Source of the DNA: an uncultured Gammaproteobacteria bacterium
GTDB taxonomy: Bacteria; Pseudomonadota; Gammaproteobacteria; PS1; Pseudothioglobaceae
Direction of reading: 5' to 3'
Length of the DNA stretch: 32,130 nt
NCBI GenBank assembly: GCA_913057955.1
Contig: CAJXOB010000013.1
Coordinates: 1-32,130 of the forward strand
The position numbers and the translations under genes are program-made. Positions 7,749-16,331 of the stretch are shown one piece after another. The first letter of the stretch is position 1, and each line of letters starts with the position of its first letter. The notes below the pieces were generated by a model. It was given only the letters and a program-made list of their open reading frames with translations, had not been told where the DNA came from and did no database searches.

Positions 7749-9014
7749 CTATAGGCCTTTAAATCCAATATCAGTTCTATAGTAACTCCCGCTCCATTTA
7801 ACTTTATTAATAAGCAGGTACGCTTTCTCTTGCGCCTCTTTAATGTCGGTTCCTAGAGCTGTTGCGCAGAGAACTCGCCCGCCATTACTGATAATGTTAT
7901 GTTTATCTAACTTTGTTCCAGCATGAAATATTTTGGAGTCATCCTCTTCTAAGGGCAGGTTAATTATCTCCCCTTTTGTATATGAATCTGGGTAACCATT
8001 GGCAGCCATTACAACGCCCAAAGACGTCCTTTCATCCCATTCAGCCGTAACTTCATTCAGTTTGCCTTGAGTTGCAGAAATACATAATTGAGCTAAATTA
8101 GATTTCAAACGCATCATGATAGGCTGCGTTTCAGGGTCTCCAAATCTGCAGTTATACTCAAGCACTTTTGTCATACCTTTATTATCAATCATCAGGCCCG
8201 CATAAAGAAAACCAGTATATGGCATCCCCTCAGCCTTCATTGCTTCAACGGTTGGTTTAATAACTCTTTCCATAGCATCTTCAAAAACCGAAGGGCTTAC
8301 TATTGGTGCGGGAGAGTATGCCCCCATGCCGCCAGTATTCGGTCCCTTATCGCCATTATCTCTTGCCTTGTGATCTTGTGATGTTGCCATTGGCAGTATA
8401 TTGCTGCCATCAACCATGACGATAAAGCTTGCCTCTTCACCCATTAAAAATTCTTCTATTACGACTCTTGATCCCGCTTCCCCAAATCGATTTCCTTGAA
8501 GCATATCATTAATTGCAGCTATTGCTTCATTTAAGGTATTTGCAATAATTACCCCTTTTCCAGCAGCAAGGCCGTCAGCCTTTATAACAATAGGCACGCC
8601 TTTCTCGTGAACATATCTAATTGCAGGATCTGTCTCCGTAAAGACCTTATAAAATGCTGTTGGAATATTATTTCTGTGCAAAAAATCCTTACAGAATGCT
8701 TTTGAGCCTTCTAATTGGGAGGCTAGTTTTGATGGCCCAAATATTGCCAGACCTTGCTCCTGAAAATCATCGACCACGCCCATAACTAATGGAACCTCTG
8801 GCCCAACAATTGTAATATCTATAGAATTGTTTTTAGCAAATGAAATAAGCCCAGGAATATTATTGGAGTCAATCTGAACATTTGATATTTTTTGCTCTAA
8901 ACCAGTGCCAGCATTTCCAGGAGCGACATAGACGTGCTCAACCTCCTCGAATAGAGAGCATTGCCAAGCAAGAGCGTGTTCACGCCCCCCAGAGCCTATT
9001 ATTAAGACCTTCAT
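7749..9014 (-). CDS. purD: Phosphoribosylamine-glycine ligase (GARS)
   Basis: This is the second step of de novo purine synthesis: ATP-dependent joining of glycine to 5-phosphoribosylamine. The protein has 421 residues (E. coli about 429). It begins MKVLIIGSGGREHALAW, has GPEVPLVMGVVD and VIKADGLAAGKGV of the ATP-grasp domain, the family signature RDNGDKGPNTGGMGAY near residue 220, and ends with a C-terminal lid domain. It lies between truB and rnhB in a minus-strand run of translation genes, where E. coli has rpsO-pnp. That placement is a lineage feature and does not imply joint regulation. Confidence 0.96.
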   Translation of the reverse strand: MKVLIIGSGGREHALAWQCSLFEEVEHVYVAPGNAGTGLEQKISNVQIDSNNIPGLISFAKNNSIDITIVGPEVPLVMGVVDDFQEQGLAIFGPSKLASQLEGSKAFCKDFLHRNNIPTAFYKVFTETDPAIRYVHEKGVPIVIKADGLAAGKGVIIANTLNEAIAAINDMLQGNRFGEAGSRVVIEEFLMGEEASFIVMVDGSNILPMATSQDHKARDNGDKGPNTGGMGAYSPAPIVSPSVFEDAMERVIKPTVEAMKAEGMPYTGFLYAGLMIDNKGMTKVLEYNCRFGDPETQPIMMRLKSNLAQLCISATQGKLNEVTAEWDERTSLGVVMAANGYPDSYTKGEIINLPLEEDDSKIFHAGTKLDKHNIISNGGRVLCATALGTDIKEAQEKAYLLINKVKWSGSYYRTDIGFKGL

Positions 9015-9055
9015 AACCCTTTCCTTTTAATCACTAAACTTTAAAGCCTCTCTTC

Positions 9056-9967
9056 TCAAACGAAAACCCTTTTAGGCCAAACTTCAAATAAAACATTGCA
9101 CTCACCAATACCAATAAATTGTTTGTTTTCGTCGTAGAGCTTAATTTTTTGTCCAACATCTAATCCAGGAACGTGCACCTTTCTTCCATGTTTAATGTCA
9201 ATTGTCTGGTCTCCGTCCAAATAGATTCCTTTGATGCTAGGTAACATTTCATCCGCGCCAAGAAGAATTGAATCGAGCGCGTAAAAATTTTCATTTTTAA
9301 GTCCCATAAGATCTTCATATGTATACCCTTGTGATATATCAAAATGGGTGAATCCAATTCTTCTTAATTCAACAACATGCCCACCACATCCTAAAGACTT
9401 TCCTATATCTTCAATCAAGGTTCTAATATACGTTCCTTTTGAACACGAAACCTCTAAGCTTAAAACTTCTCTCTCAAAACCTTTAAATTTTATTTCATGA
9501 ATGTCAACCGGTCTTGGGTCCCTATCGACTTCAATGCCTTTTCGTGCGAGCTTGTAAAGAGGTGTTCCGTTCCTCTTAAGAGCAGAATACATTGGTGGTA
9601 TTTGGTTAATACTGCCAACAAAATCCGGCAAAATATTTTTGATAGCTTGGTCATTGACTTCTTTTGTGGAGCCAAAATCAACCACTTCGCCATCAGAGTC
9701 GCCTGTATCACTGATTTGACCTAATTTCCCACGAACAAAGTAGCGTTTGTCGCCATTAAGTAGGAATTGCGCAACTTTAGTTGCCTGTCCTAAACAGATT
9801 GGCAAGAGTCCGCTTGCAAGGGGATCAAGGCTTCCAGTATGCCCAGCCTTATTGGCATCGAACAAGCGCTTTACATCTTGCAGGGCAGAATTGGAGCTGT
9901 GGCCACTTGCTTTGTCAAGAAGCAAAACTCCGTTGATGTCTCTACCTTTTGGATTGCGTTTGGACAT
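9056..9967 (-). CDS. truB: tRNA pseudouridine(55) synthase
   Basis: This enzyme converts U55 in the T loop of nearly all tRNAs to pseudouridine. The protein has 303 residues. The N-terminal INGVLLLDKASGHSS and the motif AGHTGSLDPLASGLLP (41-56) with catalytic Asp48 are diagnostic. CSKGTYIRTLIEDIG near 180-194 is the second conserved block, and the C-terminal portion fits the PUA-like end. It follows rbfA after 11 bases, as in E. coli and many other bacteria. Confidence 0.96.
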   Translation of the reverse strand: MSKRNPKGRDINGVLLLDKASGHSSNSALQDVKRLFDANKAGHTGSLDPLASGLLPICLGQATKVAQFLLNGDKRYFVRGKLGQISDTGDSDGEVVDFGSTKEVNDQAIKNILPDFVGSINQIPPMYSALKRNGTPLYKLARKGIEVDRDPRPVDIHEIKFKGFEREVLSLEVSCSKGTYIRTLIEDIGKSLGCGGHVVELRRIGFTHFDISQGYTYEDLMGLKNENFYALDSILLGADEMLPSIKGIYLDGDQTIDIKHGRKVHVPGLDVGQKIKLYDENKQFIGIGECNVLFEVWPKRVFV

Positions 9968-9978
9968 TATTTGTGGAT

Positions 9979-10317
9979 TTAAATTTTACTTAAGAGGTCT
10001 TCCATTCTAGCGCCAGCATTTGGAGCCGTATCATAAATAAAGTTTAATGAAGGGGTGTGTCTTAAATCTAAGATTTTTGATAAAGATACTCTAAAGAACC
10101 CACTAGCCTTATTAAGCAAAACTGCGACTGATTTTTGGGAAGATTCTTCGACTGAGAAAAAAACTTTTGCGCTAGTCAAGTCACGAGTCACAATGACATC
10201 CGTTATAACAACCTCCTGCAGTCTAGGGTCTTTCGTTTCTTTTGATAATAGCAGAACAAGTTCACGCTTAATAAGTTCGTTTACTCTTTCGGCTCTAAAA
10301 CTTATTTGTTGTGCCAT
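9979..10317 (-). CDS. rbfA: 30S ribosome-binding factor A
   Basis: A small KH-fold protein of 112 residues that binds the 5' helix region of 16S rRNA in maturing 30S subunits and is needed for cold-tolerant ribosome assembly. It has the expected RVNELIKRELVLLLSKETKDPRL opening (short motif RAERVNELI at 8-16), ITDVIVTRDLTSAKVFFS in the middle and LRHTPSLNFIYD near the end. It sits between infB and truB, with AGG six bases before the ATG. E. coli RbfA is longer by about 20 C-terminal residues that are poorly conserved. Confidence 0.95.
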   Translation of the reverse strand: MAQQISFRAERVNELIKRELVLLLSKETKDPRLQEVVITDVIVTRDLTSAKVFFSVEESSQKSVAVLLNKASGFFRVSLSKILDLRHTPSLNFIYDTAPNAGARMEDLLSKI

Positions 10318-10331
10318 TTAGGGCCTCTCTC

Positions 10332-12773
10332 CTATAAGGTTCGAGCGCGCTCAATGCGCTCAAATACTTCAATTTGGTCTCCTGGCTGCACATCTTTGTA
10401 GTTTAGGACTCCAATGCCGCACTCTGTGCCAGACTTTACTTCTTTTACATCATCTTTAAAGCGCCTGAGAGACTCTAGTTCGCCTTCATAAATTACAACG
10501 CTGTCTCGCAAAACTCGAATTGGACTATCTTTTCTTACGACTCCCTCTTCAACCATGCAGCCTGCTATATCTCCAAACTTAGGCGATCTAAATACATCTT
10601 TAACGCCCGCAATTCCAATAATGTTTTCACTTAATTCTGGACTTAATAAGCCGCCCATAATCGCTTTAATGTCATCAATTAAATTATAAATAATACTGTA
10701 GTACTCAATTTTAACGCCCTCAGTATCTGCAGCCTTCTTAGCAACAGCGTCTGCTCTAACATTAAAACCAAGAACGATAGCCTCTGATGCACTAGCCAAA
10801 GAAATATCAGTATTGTTAATTGCTCCAACGCCTGAAGACACAACCTTAACTTTAACCTCGTCCGTTGAAAGCTCTTCTAAGGCTTCAACTAGCGCTTGTG
10901 CTGAGCCGCGAACATCTGATTTAATTATCACGTTAACCGTAGAAATCTCGCCATCTTCCATAGTCGCAAAGAAGTTGTCCATCTTTTCAGATTGCTGCTT
11001 TTGCAGCTTGGCCTCTCTATCTTTTGATTTTCTAAAGTCTGCCACCTCTCTTGCCTTTCGCTCGCTTCCAACAACAAGAACCTCAGCTCCAGAATCTGGA
11101 ACACCTGAAAGACCTAAAATTTCTACTGGTGTCGATGGCCCTGCTTTATTAATTGGCTTACCATTATCGTCAATAATTTGCTTAACTTTTCCGTACTCCT
11201 GTCCCGCAATAACAATGTCGCCCTTCTTAAGTGTGCCTGACTGAACCAGTATAGTCGTTACTTTCCCGCGTCCTTTATCTAGTCGAGCTTCAAGAACTAC
11301 GCCACTAGCTGGCTTATCAACAACAGCCTTAATTTCTGACATTTCGGCAGTTAACGATATACTTTCTAGAAGCTCATCGATACCCTCTCCTGTATGCGCT
11401 GAAACTCCCACCATTAAAACATCACCGCCCCATTCATCAGAAATAACGTCATGTGTTGAAAGTACCTGCTTCACTTTATCAAGCTCTGCACCCTCTTTAT
11501 CCATCTTGTTAATTGCGACAATAATAGGCACATTTGAATCTTTAGCGTGCTTAATAGATTCAATAGTTTGAGGCATAACGCCGTCATCTGCAGCAACAAC
11601 CAGGATTACGATATCTGTCGCTGTAGCACCGCGCAGTCGCATTTTTGAAAATGCGGCATGGCCAGGAGTATCTATAAACGTAATTAAGTTTCCTTTTTGT
11701 TCAACTTGGTATGCACCAATATGCTGAGTAATTCCGCCTGCCTCAGCAGAGGCTACTTTTGACTTTCGAATATAGTCTAGAAGCGATGTTTTTCCATGAT
11801 CAACATGGCCCATAATGGTTACTATCGGGGGTCTTGGTGTAGACTCGGCATCGTCATATACCTCTTGAACCAAAGTATCTTCAACTGTCTCCTCACTACT
11901 GGCTACAGGAGTATGTCCCATCTCTTCTACCACAAGCATCGCCGTATCTTGATCAATTACATCATTAAGAGTGGCCATTACGCCCATACCCATCATAACC
12001 TTTAGAACTTCACCAGCCTTAGTAGTCATCTTAAGAGCCAACTCAGATATTTTAATTGTCTCTGGAATTAAAATTTCGTGCTTTACCGGTTCAACTGGCA
12101 TATGAAAACCATGTTGAGCCTGCTCATCCTGAGTTTTCTGCGAAATATGTGTTCTCTCTTTTTTCTTAAGTTTACGATTTGGATTATGCCTAGCAACGTG
12201 AAGTTGCCTACGATTCGATCCGGGTGGTGGAGTAGCTCGTAGTCTCTTAGGGCTCTTCTTTGAGTCATTAGATTTTTCTGCTTCTACCTTTTCCTTCTCT
12301 TTTTTAGCTTGCTCTTCCTTTTCGGTTAATTCTTTTTGTGTTTTTTGAGACAACAGCTCTTCATTTTTATTTTTTTGCTGGCGAATCATGTCATTTCTTT
12401 TCGCATCATGCTGCTCATCTTTTTGCTCAGAAAGCCTCCCAGCCTCTAAAGCTTCTTTAGCTTTTAATATTGCCGCATCATCAATTTGTTCAGTTGAAGC
12501 GATTTGAGGAGTCTCACGCTTCTTTTTAATCTGGATCTTTACGCCACCTGAAGATGATGTATTCGCAGCAGGTTTTGTTGTTTTTCTGGAAACAGAAATA
12601 CTTGATTTAGTACTAGAGCGCTTACTCAAACTTGACATTAAAACCTGTCTTTCGTCTGCAGAAATATTCGATTCAGCTGTTTTTCCTGAAATACCGGCTC
12701 CAGATAAGATCGATAAAACCTGATCCGGTGTTTTTTTGAGTAATTTTGATAAACTTTCTACAGTATGTGCCAT
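10332..12773 (-). CDS. infB: Translation initiation factor IF-2
   Basis: A GTPase of 813 residues that places initiator fMet-tRNA on the 30S subunit and promotes 50S joining. The N-terminus (1-55) is an IF2_N module. A charged linker follows (about 100-215, repeated [10 protein letters not shown]-type stretches), then a second IF2_N segment, and the G domain with G1 GHVDHGKT at 322-329, G3 DTPGH, and G4 NKMD. The C-terminal domains 2-4 are complete, ending [12 protein letters not shown]. It follows nusA and precedes rbfA in the standard order. It is shorter than E. coli IF2-1 (890), mostly through the linker. Confidence 0.97.
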   Translation of the reverse strand: MAHTVESLSKLLKKTPDQVLSILSGAGISGKTAESNISADERQVLMSSLSKRSSTKSSISVSRKTTKPAANTSSSGGVKIQIKKKRETPQIASTEQIDDAAILKAKEALEAGRLSEQKDEQHDAKRNDMIRQQKNKNEELLSQKTQKELTEKEEQAKKEKEKVEAEKSNDSKKSPKRLRATPPPGSNRRQLHVARHNPNRKLKKKERTHISQKTQDEQAQHGFHMPVEPVKHEILIPETIKISELALKMTTKAGEVLKVMMGMGVMATLNDVIDQDTAMLVVEEMGHTPVASSEETVEDTLVQEVYDDAESTPRPPIVTIMGHVDHGKTSLLDYIRKSKVASAEAGGITQHIGAYQVEQKGNLITFIDTPGHAAFSKMRLRGATATDIVILVVAADDGVMPQTIESIKHAKDSNVPIIVAINKMDKEGAELDKVKQVLSTHDVISDEWGGDVLMVGVSAHTGEGIDELLESISLTAEMSEIKAVVDKPASGVVLEARLDKGRGKVTTILVQSGTLKKGDIVIAGQEYGKVKQIIDDNGKPINKAGPSTPVEILGLSGVPDSGAEVLVVGSERKAREVADFRKSKDREAKLQKQQSEKMDNFFATMEDGEISTVNVIIKSDVRGSAQALVEALEELSTDEVKVKVVSSGVGAINNTDISLASASEAIVLGFNVRADAVAKKAADTEGVKIEYYSIIYNLIDDIKAIMGGLLSPELSENIIGIAGVKDVFRSPKFGDIAGCMVEEGVVRKDSPIRVLRDSVVIYEGELESLRRFKDDVKEVKSGTECGIGVLNYKDVQPGDQIEVFERIERARTL

Positions 12774-12823
12774 ATTTTTGCCTATATATTCTAGTTATTG
12801 TTACTTAAAACACCTATATAAAA

Positions 12824-14299
12824 TTAGTCAAACCAGCCTTCTTTTTCTCTGGCTGCCATGATAACAGCAGAAGCGCTATCATTCCCAACATCTTGAATTT
12901 CCAAAAGCTCAACAATTGAAAGCTCAGCTACAGCTTCAACTGTATTAATTTCAGCCTCAACAAGTGCGGTCGCTAGTGAATCATCAACACCCTCAATACT
13001 AAGCAATATTTCTGTAGACTCAGCGTCCGTTAATGCCTTAACTAACTGTGCATCCTGTGCTCTTTCTTGAAGCTCACCCACCATATCAGAGTCAAATTCT
13101 TCAATTTTGGACAATGCATCCGATTCAGCCTCGGCTATTTCATCAAGATTTGTATAGCCTTCGTCAATCAAGACAGCGGCTACTTCTGCATCCACACCGA
13201 GCTTTTCAGCAAGCTTTTCGCCTGTTTTTTGTAGCTCTTTTGCCTGGATCTCATCAGCGTCACTAATAGACATTACATTAAGCTTCCACCCCGTAAGTCT
13301 ACTTGCCAGTTTAATATTTTGACCGCCCCTACCAATAGCAAGCGCTAATTGATCTTCTTCAACTGCAATGTCCATAAAGCCTTTCTCTTCATCAACTACA
13401 ATTGAGCTAACTTCCGCCGGAGCCATTGCATTAATTACAAACTGCGCGGGGTCTTCATCCCAAAGAATGATGTCAACTCTCTCGCCGTTTAACTCATTTG
13501 AGACAGCCTGAACGCGAGCACCTCTCATACCAATACACGACCCAATAGGGTCTATTCGTTTATCTTTTGCCTTAACCGCAAGCTTCGCGCGAAGACCAGG
13601 ATCTCTTGCTCCAGCCTTAATTTCTATTACGCCTTCACTGATTTCAGGTACTTCCATTGTAAAAAGCTCAATCATCATATCGTTAACCGTTCGGCTCAGA
13701 AAAATTTGTGCGCCGCGCGGAGTGGATTTGACTTCTTTAATATAGGCTCTTAATCGGTCATTTTTTCTAATGGACTCATTCGGTATCAAATCGAACTTTG
13801 AAATCATACCGTCAATGCCACCCATATCTACAAACACGTTTCCTCTATCAACTCTTTTGACTGTTACCATGACCACTTCACCAACACGCTGGGTGTAGTT
13901 ATCGACAATAACTGTTCTTTCAGCTTCACGCACCTTTTGAATTATTACTTGTTTAGCAACTTGAGCCGCAATTCTTCCAAACTCTAAAGACTCCATTGGC
14001 TCTTCAACAAAAGCATCAATATCGAGTCCGTTTGCGTCTGCCTGGTAAATATGAAGTTCTGGATCAAACATCTCTCCATCATCATCAACAAATTTTTCAC
14101 CATCCTCAATGACTAACCATTGCCTAAAGGTATTAAACTCACCCGTATGCCTGTCAACCTCAACGCGAACCTCAATATTATTTCGCTTCTTTGTTGCAAC
14201 AGCCAACGCCTCTTCTAATGACTCTATAACATCATCTTTAGTTATATTCTTTTCGTTTGAGATTGCCTCAATCATTAAAAATAACTCTTTACCATCCAT
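12824..14299 (-). CDS. nusA: Transcription termination/antitermination factor NusA
   Basis: An RNA polymerase-associated factor of 491 residues controlling pausing, termination and antitermination. In order: the N-terminal polymerase-binding domain (VIESLEEALAVATKKR), an S1 domain (VGEVVMVTVKRVDRGNVFVDMG motif region near 141-162), KH1 with RIDPIGSCIGMRGARVQAV, KH2 with AIGRGGQNIKLASRLTGW, and two C-terminal acidic helix-hairpin repeats as in E. coli. A GGAG six bases before the ATG overlaps the end of rimP, and only nine bases separate the two genes. There is nothing unusual in the motifs. Confidence 0.97.
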   Translation of the reverse strand: MDGKELFLMIEAISNEKNITKDDVIESLEEALAVATKKRNNIEVRVEVDRHTGEFNTFRQWLVIEDGEKFVDDDGEMFDPELHIYQADANGLDIDAFVEEPMESLEFGRIAAQVAKQVIIQKVREAERTVIVDNYTQRVGEVVMVTVKRVDRGNVFVDMGGIDGMISKFDLIPNESIRKNDRLRAYIKEVKSTPRGAQIFLSRTVNDMMIELFTMEVPEISEGVIEIKAGARDPGLRAKLAVKAKDKRIDPIGSCIGMRGARVQAVSNELNGERVDIILWDEDPAQFVINAMAPAEVSSIVVDEEKGFMDIAVEEDQLALAIGRGGQNIKLASRLTGWKLNVMSISDADEIQAKELQKTGEKLAEKLGVDAEVAAVLIDEGYTNLDEIAEAESDALSKIEEFDSDMVGELQERAQDAQLVKALTDAESTEILLSIEGVDDSLATALVEAEINTVEAVAELSIVELLEIQDVGNDSASAVIMAAREKEGWFD

Positions 14300-14308
14300 G
14301 CGCTTCTC

Positions 14309-14770
14309 CTAAAAATGAGCAACTAAATTTGCTTTTTCGATTAAATCTATTTCCAAAGTAACAGGTCCAAGCTCTGTTACTAATTCTAGTGAATTACTAG
14401 CTTCGCTAACGCTACCAATAGCGCCAGTGAAGTTTCTTCTTCCATCAATTGGCCTGAATGTTCTCAAACGAACATCATGACCCAAAAAACGTTGGTAATG
14501 TGCGACACTAAAAAGAGGCCTTTCGATACCGGGCGACGATACCTCAAGATTATACTGCCCACTTATTGGGTCCTCAACATCCATTATTGCACTTACTTGG
14601 CGAGAAACAATCTCACAATCATCCACGCCAATTCCTTTCTCTGAATCAATATAAAGCCTCAAGGTAGAGTGTTTTCCGCTCGCAACGTACTCAACGCCCA
14701 CCAGCTCATAGCCCAAGTCATTGACACTTGGATTAATTAACGAAACTACTTTATCAGATATCTTGGCCAC
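14309..14770 (-). CDS. rimP: Ribosome maturation factor RimP
   Basis: A 153-residue factor for late 30S assembly. The N-terminal domain has SVNDLGYELVGVEYVASGKHSTLRLYID-type content (short motif LRLYIDSEKGIGVDDC at 38-53), ISGQYNLEVSSPGIERPL near 91-108 is the family signature, and a C-terminal Sm-like domain follows. The start is a GTG at 14770, with AGGA about eight bases upstream. It is the first protein gene of the operon, 12 bases beyond the terminator that follows the initiator tRNA. Confidence 0.95.
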   Translation of the reverse strand: MAKISDKVVSLINPSVNDLGYELVGVEYVASGKHSTLRLYIDSEKGIGVDDCEIVSRQVSAIMDVEDPISGQYNLEVSSPGIERPLFSVAHYQRFLGHDVRLRTFRPIDGRRNFTGAIGSVSEASNSLELVTELGPVTLEIDLIEKANLVAHF

Positions 14771-14782
14771 AAAAAATTCCTA

Positions 14783-14806
14783 ATAAAAACCCCCAAAAGA
14801 GGGGGT
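14783..14806 (-). terminator. Intrinsic terminator between initiator tRNA and rimP
   Basis: On the minus strand CCCCC, loop TCTTTT and GGGGG form a five-pair all-GC stem followed at once by TTTTTATTA. It ends the initiator tRNA transcript. Because rimP begins only 12 bases further on, read-through here may set how much of the tRNA transcript continues into rimP-nusA-infB. E. coli has a comparable terminator after metY. Confidence 0.8.
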
Positions 14807-14812
14807 CTAAAT

Positions 14813-14889
<77 letters not shown>

Positions 14890-14975
14890 CTAAAGAGGCG
14901 AAATTATACGCCCTTAACCTCGCTACTTCAACATATTTTGACGGGCATGTATATTATTAATGAATCTGAATACTT

Positions 14976-14981
14976 TATACT
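14976..14981 (+). promoter_or_regulatory. Candidate -10 element (TATACT) of gshB
   Basis: TATACT ends six bases before the gshB ATG, so a transcript started at the usual distance would begin at or next to the start codon. No good -35 is seen at the correct spacing (ATTATT). No ribosome-binding sequence precedes the ATG. This fits a leaderless mRNA, but it rests on one six-base match. Confidence 0.35.
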
Positions 14982-14987
14982 ATCTCA

Positions 14988-15944
14988 ATGAAGCCAATTA
15001 TACTCGCCGTGCTGATGGATGATATTTCCAGCATTAAGCCAATTAAAGATTCCTCCTTTGCTATGATGCTTGAAGCGCAAAAACGTGGCTGGGAGATTTA
15101 CACTTTTGACAGCCCTGATATGTTTTATGAAGGTGGAAAAGTTGTTGCCAATGCACGAAAGACATTCGTTAGGGATTCTGAGATTGACTGGTATGAATGT
15201 GATGATGAAGAAGTGCTGCCGCTCAATAAGACAGATGTTGTGTTTATGCGCAAAGACCCTCCATTTGATATGGATTATATTTATGCAACGTATCTATTAG
15301 AGCAGGCAGAGGATGGCGGCGTTTTAGTTGTCAACAAGCCCAGCTCACTTAGGGATGCCAATGAAAAGCTTTTTGCTTTAAATTTTCCAGGATGTATCCC
15401 AGAAACGCTTGTCAGCTCGAGTATTCAAAAACTTTCAGATTTTATTTCTGACATCAAAACAGCAGTTGTCAAACCTTTAGATGGTATGGGCGGTACGGAC
15501 ATATTTAAACTTACAAAGGGCGATAAAAACATCGAGGAAGTGCTTCTAAAAATAACCAACCAGGGCAGTCGGTACATCATGGCTCAAGAGTTTTTGCCTG
15601 AAATCAAAGAGGGTGATAAGCGTATTTTATTGATTAACGGCAAGCCTGTTGACTATGCGCTCGCTCGAATGCCAGCAGAGGGAAGCTTCAAAGGCAATCT
15701 AGCGGCTGGAGCAAAGGGTATCGGTCAGCCCCTATCTGAAAGGGATCGGTACTTATGCGCTCAAATTGCTCCAATGCTCATTGAGAAAGGGCTTATCTTT
15801 GTTGGGCTTGATGTGATTGGTGATTACATTACCGAAATTAACGTCACCAGTCCTACTTGCATTCGAGAGTTGGATAGTCAGTTTAACCTCAATATCTCCT
15901 CGATGCTCCTAGATGAAGTCGAGATTAAGTTAGCTCTGCGCTAG
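14988..15944 (+). CDS. gshB: Glutathione synthetase
   Basis: This enzyme joins gamma-glutamylcysteine and glycine, using ATP, in the second step of glutathione synthesis. The protein has 318 residues (E. coli about 315). The N-terminal domain has ILAVLMDDISSIKPIKDSSFAM, then VVFMRKDPPFDMDYIY near 85-100. The ATP-grasp core has VVKPLDGMGGTDIF, YIMAQEFLPEI and GLDVIGDYITEINVTSP, the metal and substrate region at the end. It faces away from the initiator tRNA. Its last 15 bases overlap the 3' end of convergent crcB. No gshA is present in the window. Confidence 0.96.
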   Translation: MKPIILAVLMDDISSIKPIKDSSFAMMLEAQKRGWEIYTFDSPDMFYEGGKVVANARKTFVRDSEIDWYECDDEEVLPLNKTDVVFMRKDPPFDMDYIYATYLLEQAEDGGVLVVNKPSSLRDANEKLFALNFPGCIPETLVSSSIQKLSDFISDIKTAVVKPLDGMGGTDIFKLTKGDKNIEEVLLKITNQGSRYIMAQEFLPEIKEGDKRILLINGKPVDYALARMPAEGSFKGNLAAGAKGIGQPLSERDRYLCAQIAPMLIEKGLIFVGLDVIGDYITEINVTSPTCIRELDSQFNLNISSMLLDEVEIKLALR

Positions 15945-16331
15945 ATTCAAGCCGTATTTTGCAAGCATCACGCCAAGGCTTGCAGCCAATAGTGAAAGCC
16001 CTAAATTTAACACAATATTTAATAGCGCCTGGCTATAGTTACCGCCGCTAAGCATCTCCACGGACTCAATTGAAAGCGCTGACATGGTCGTTAGAGAGCC
16101 GGCCAATCCAACCAGAAGCATTAAACGATAGGTCTCACTCAGAAAGAGCTTTTCTAAGACAAAAACCACCAACAGTCCTGCAATAAATGAACCGATAACA
16201 TTTGAAATTAACGTTCCATACGGAAGCGCTTTGTCAAAGTATTGAAGTGACATAACGCCTATATAATAACGACAAGTGGCTCCGACAGTAGCCCCTATAC
16301 CGATGCTTGCGATGGATGTGATCGTATTCAT
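15930..16331 (-). CDS. crcB: Fluoride exporter FluC/CrcB family protein with altered Phe box
   Basis: A small four-helix membrane protein of 133 residues. It has the family marks GATVGATCRYYIG near the N-terminus, PYGTLISNVIGSFIAGLL (38-55) with the key Asn, and GLAGSLTTMSALSIESVEML (76-95). In characterised Fluc channels the last block reads TTFSTFS, and its two phenylalanines line the pore; here they are Met and Leu. Dual-topology dimeric fluoride channel is the family function, so loss of both Phe residues makes fluoride transport less certain. Its ATG overlaps the rarA stop (ATGA), so it is co-translated with rarA. No fluoride riboswitch precedes it. Confidence 0.85.
   Translation of the reverse strand: MNTITSIASIGIGATVGATCRYYIGVMSLQYFDKALPYGTLISNVIGSFIAGLLVVFVLEKLFLSETYRLMLLVGLAGSLTTMSALSIESVEMLSGGNYSQALLNIVLNLGLSLLAASLGVMLAKYGLNLAQS

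Noticed and set aside
10813-11244. 143-codon open frame on the plus strand inside infB
   Set aside because: It is antisense to a well-conserved part of IF-2 and has a serine/threonine-rich composition expected from a shadow frame.
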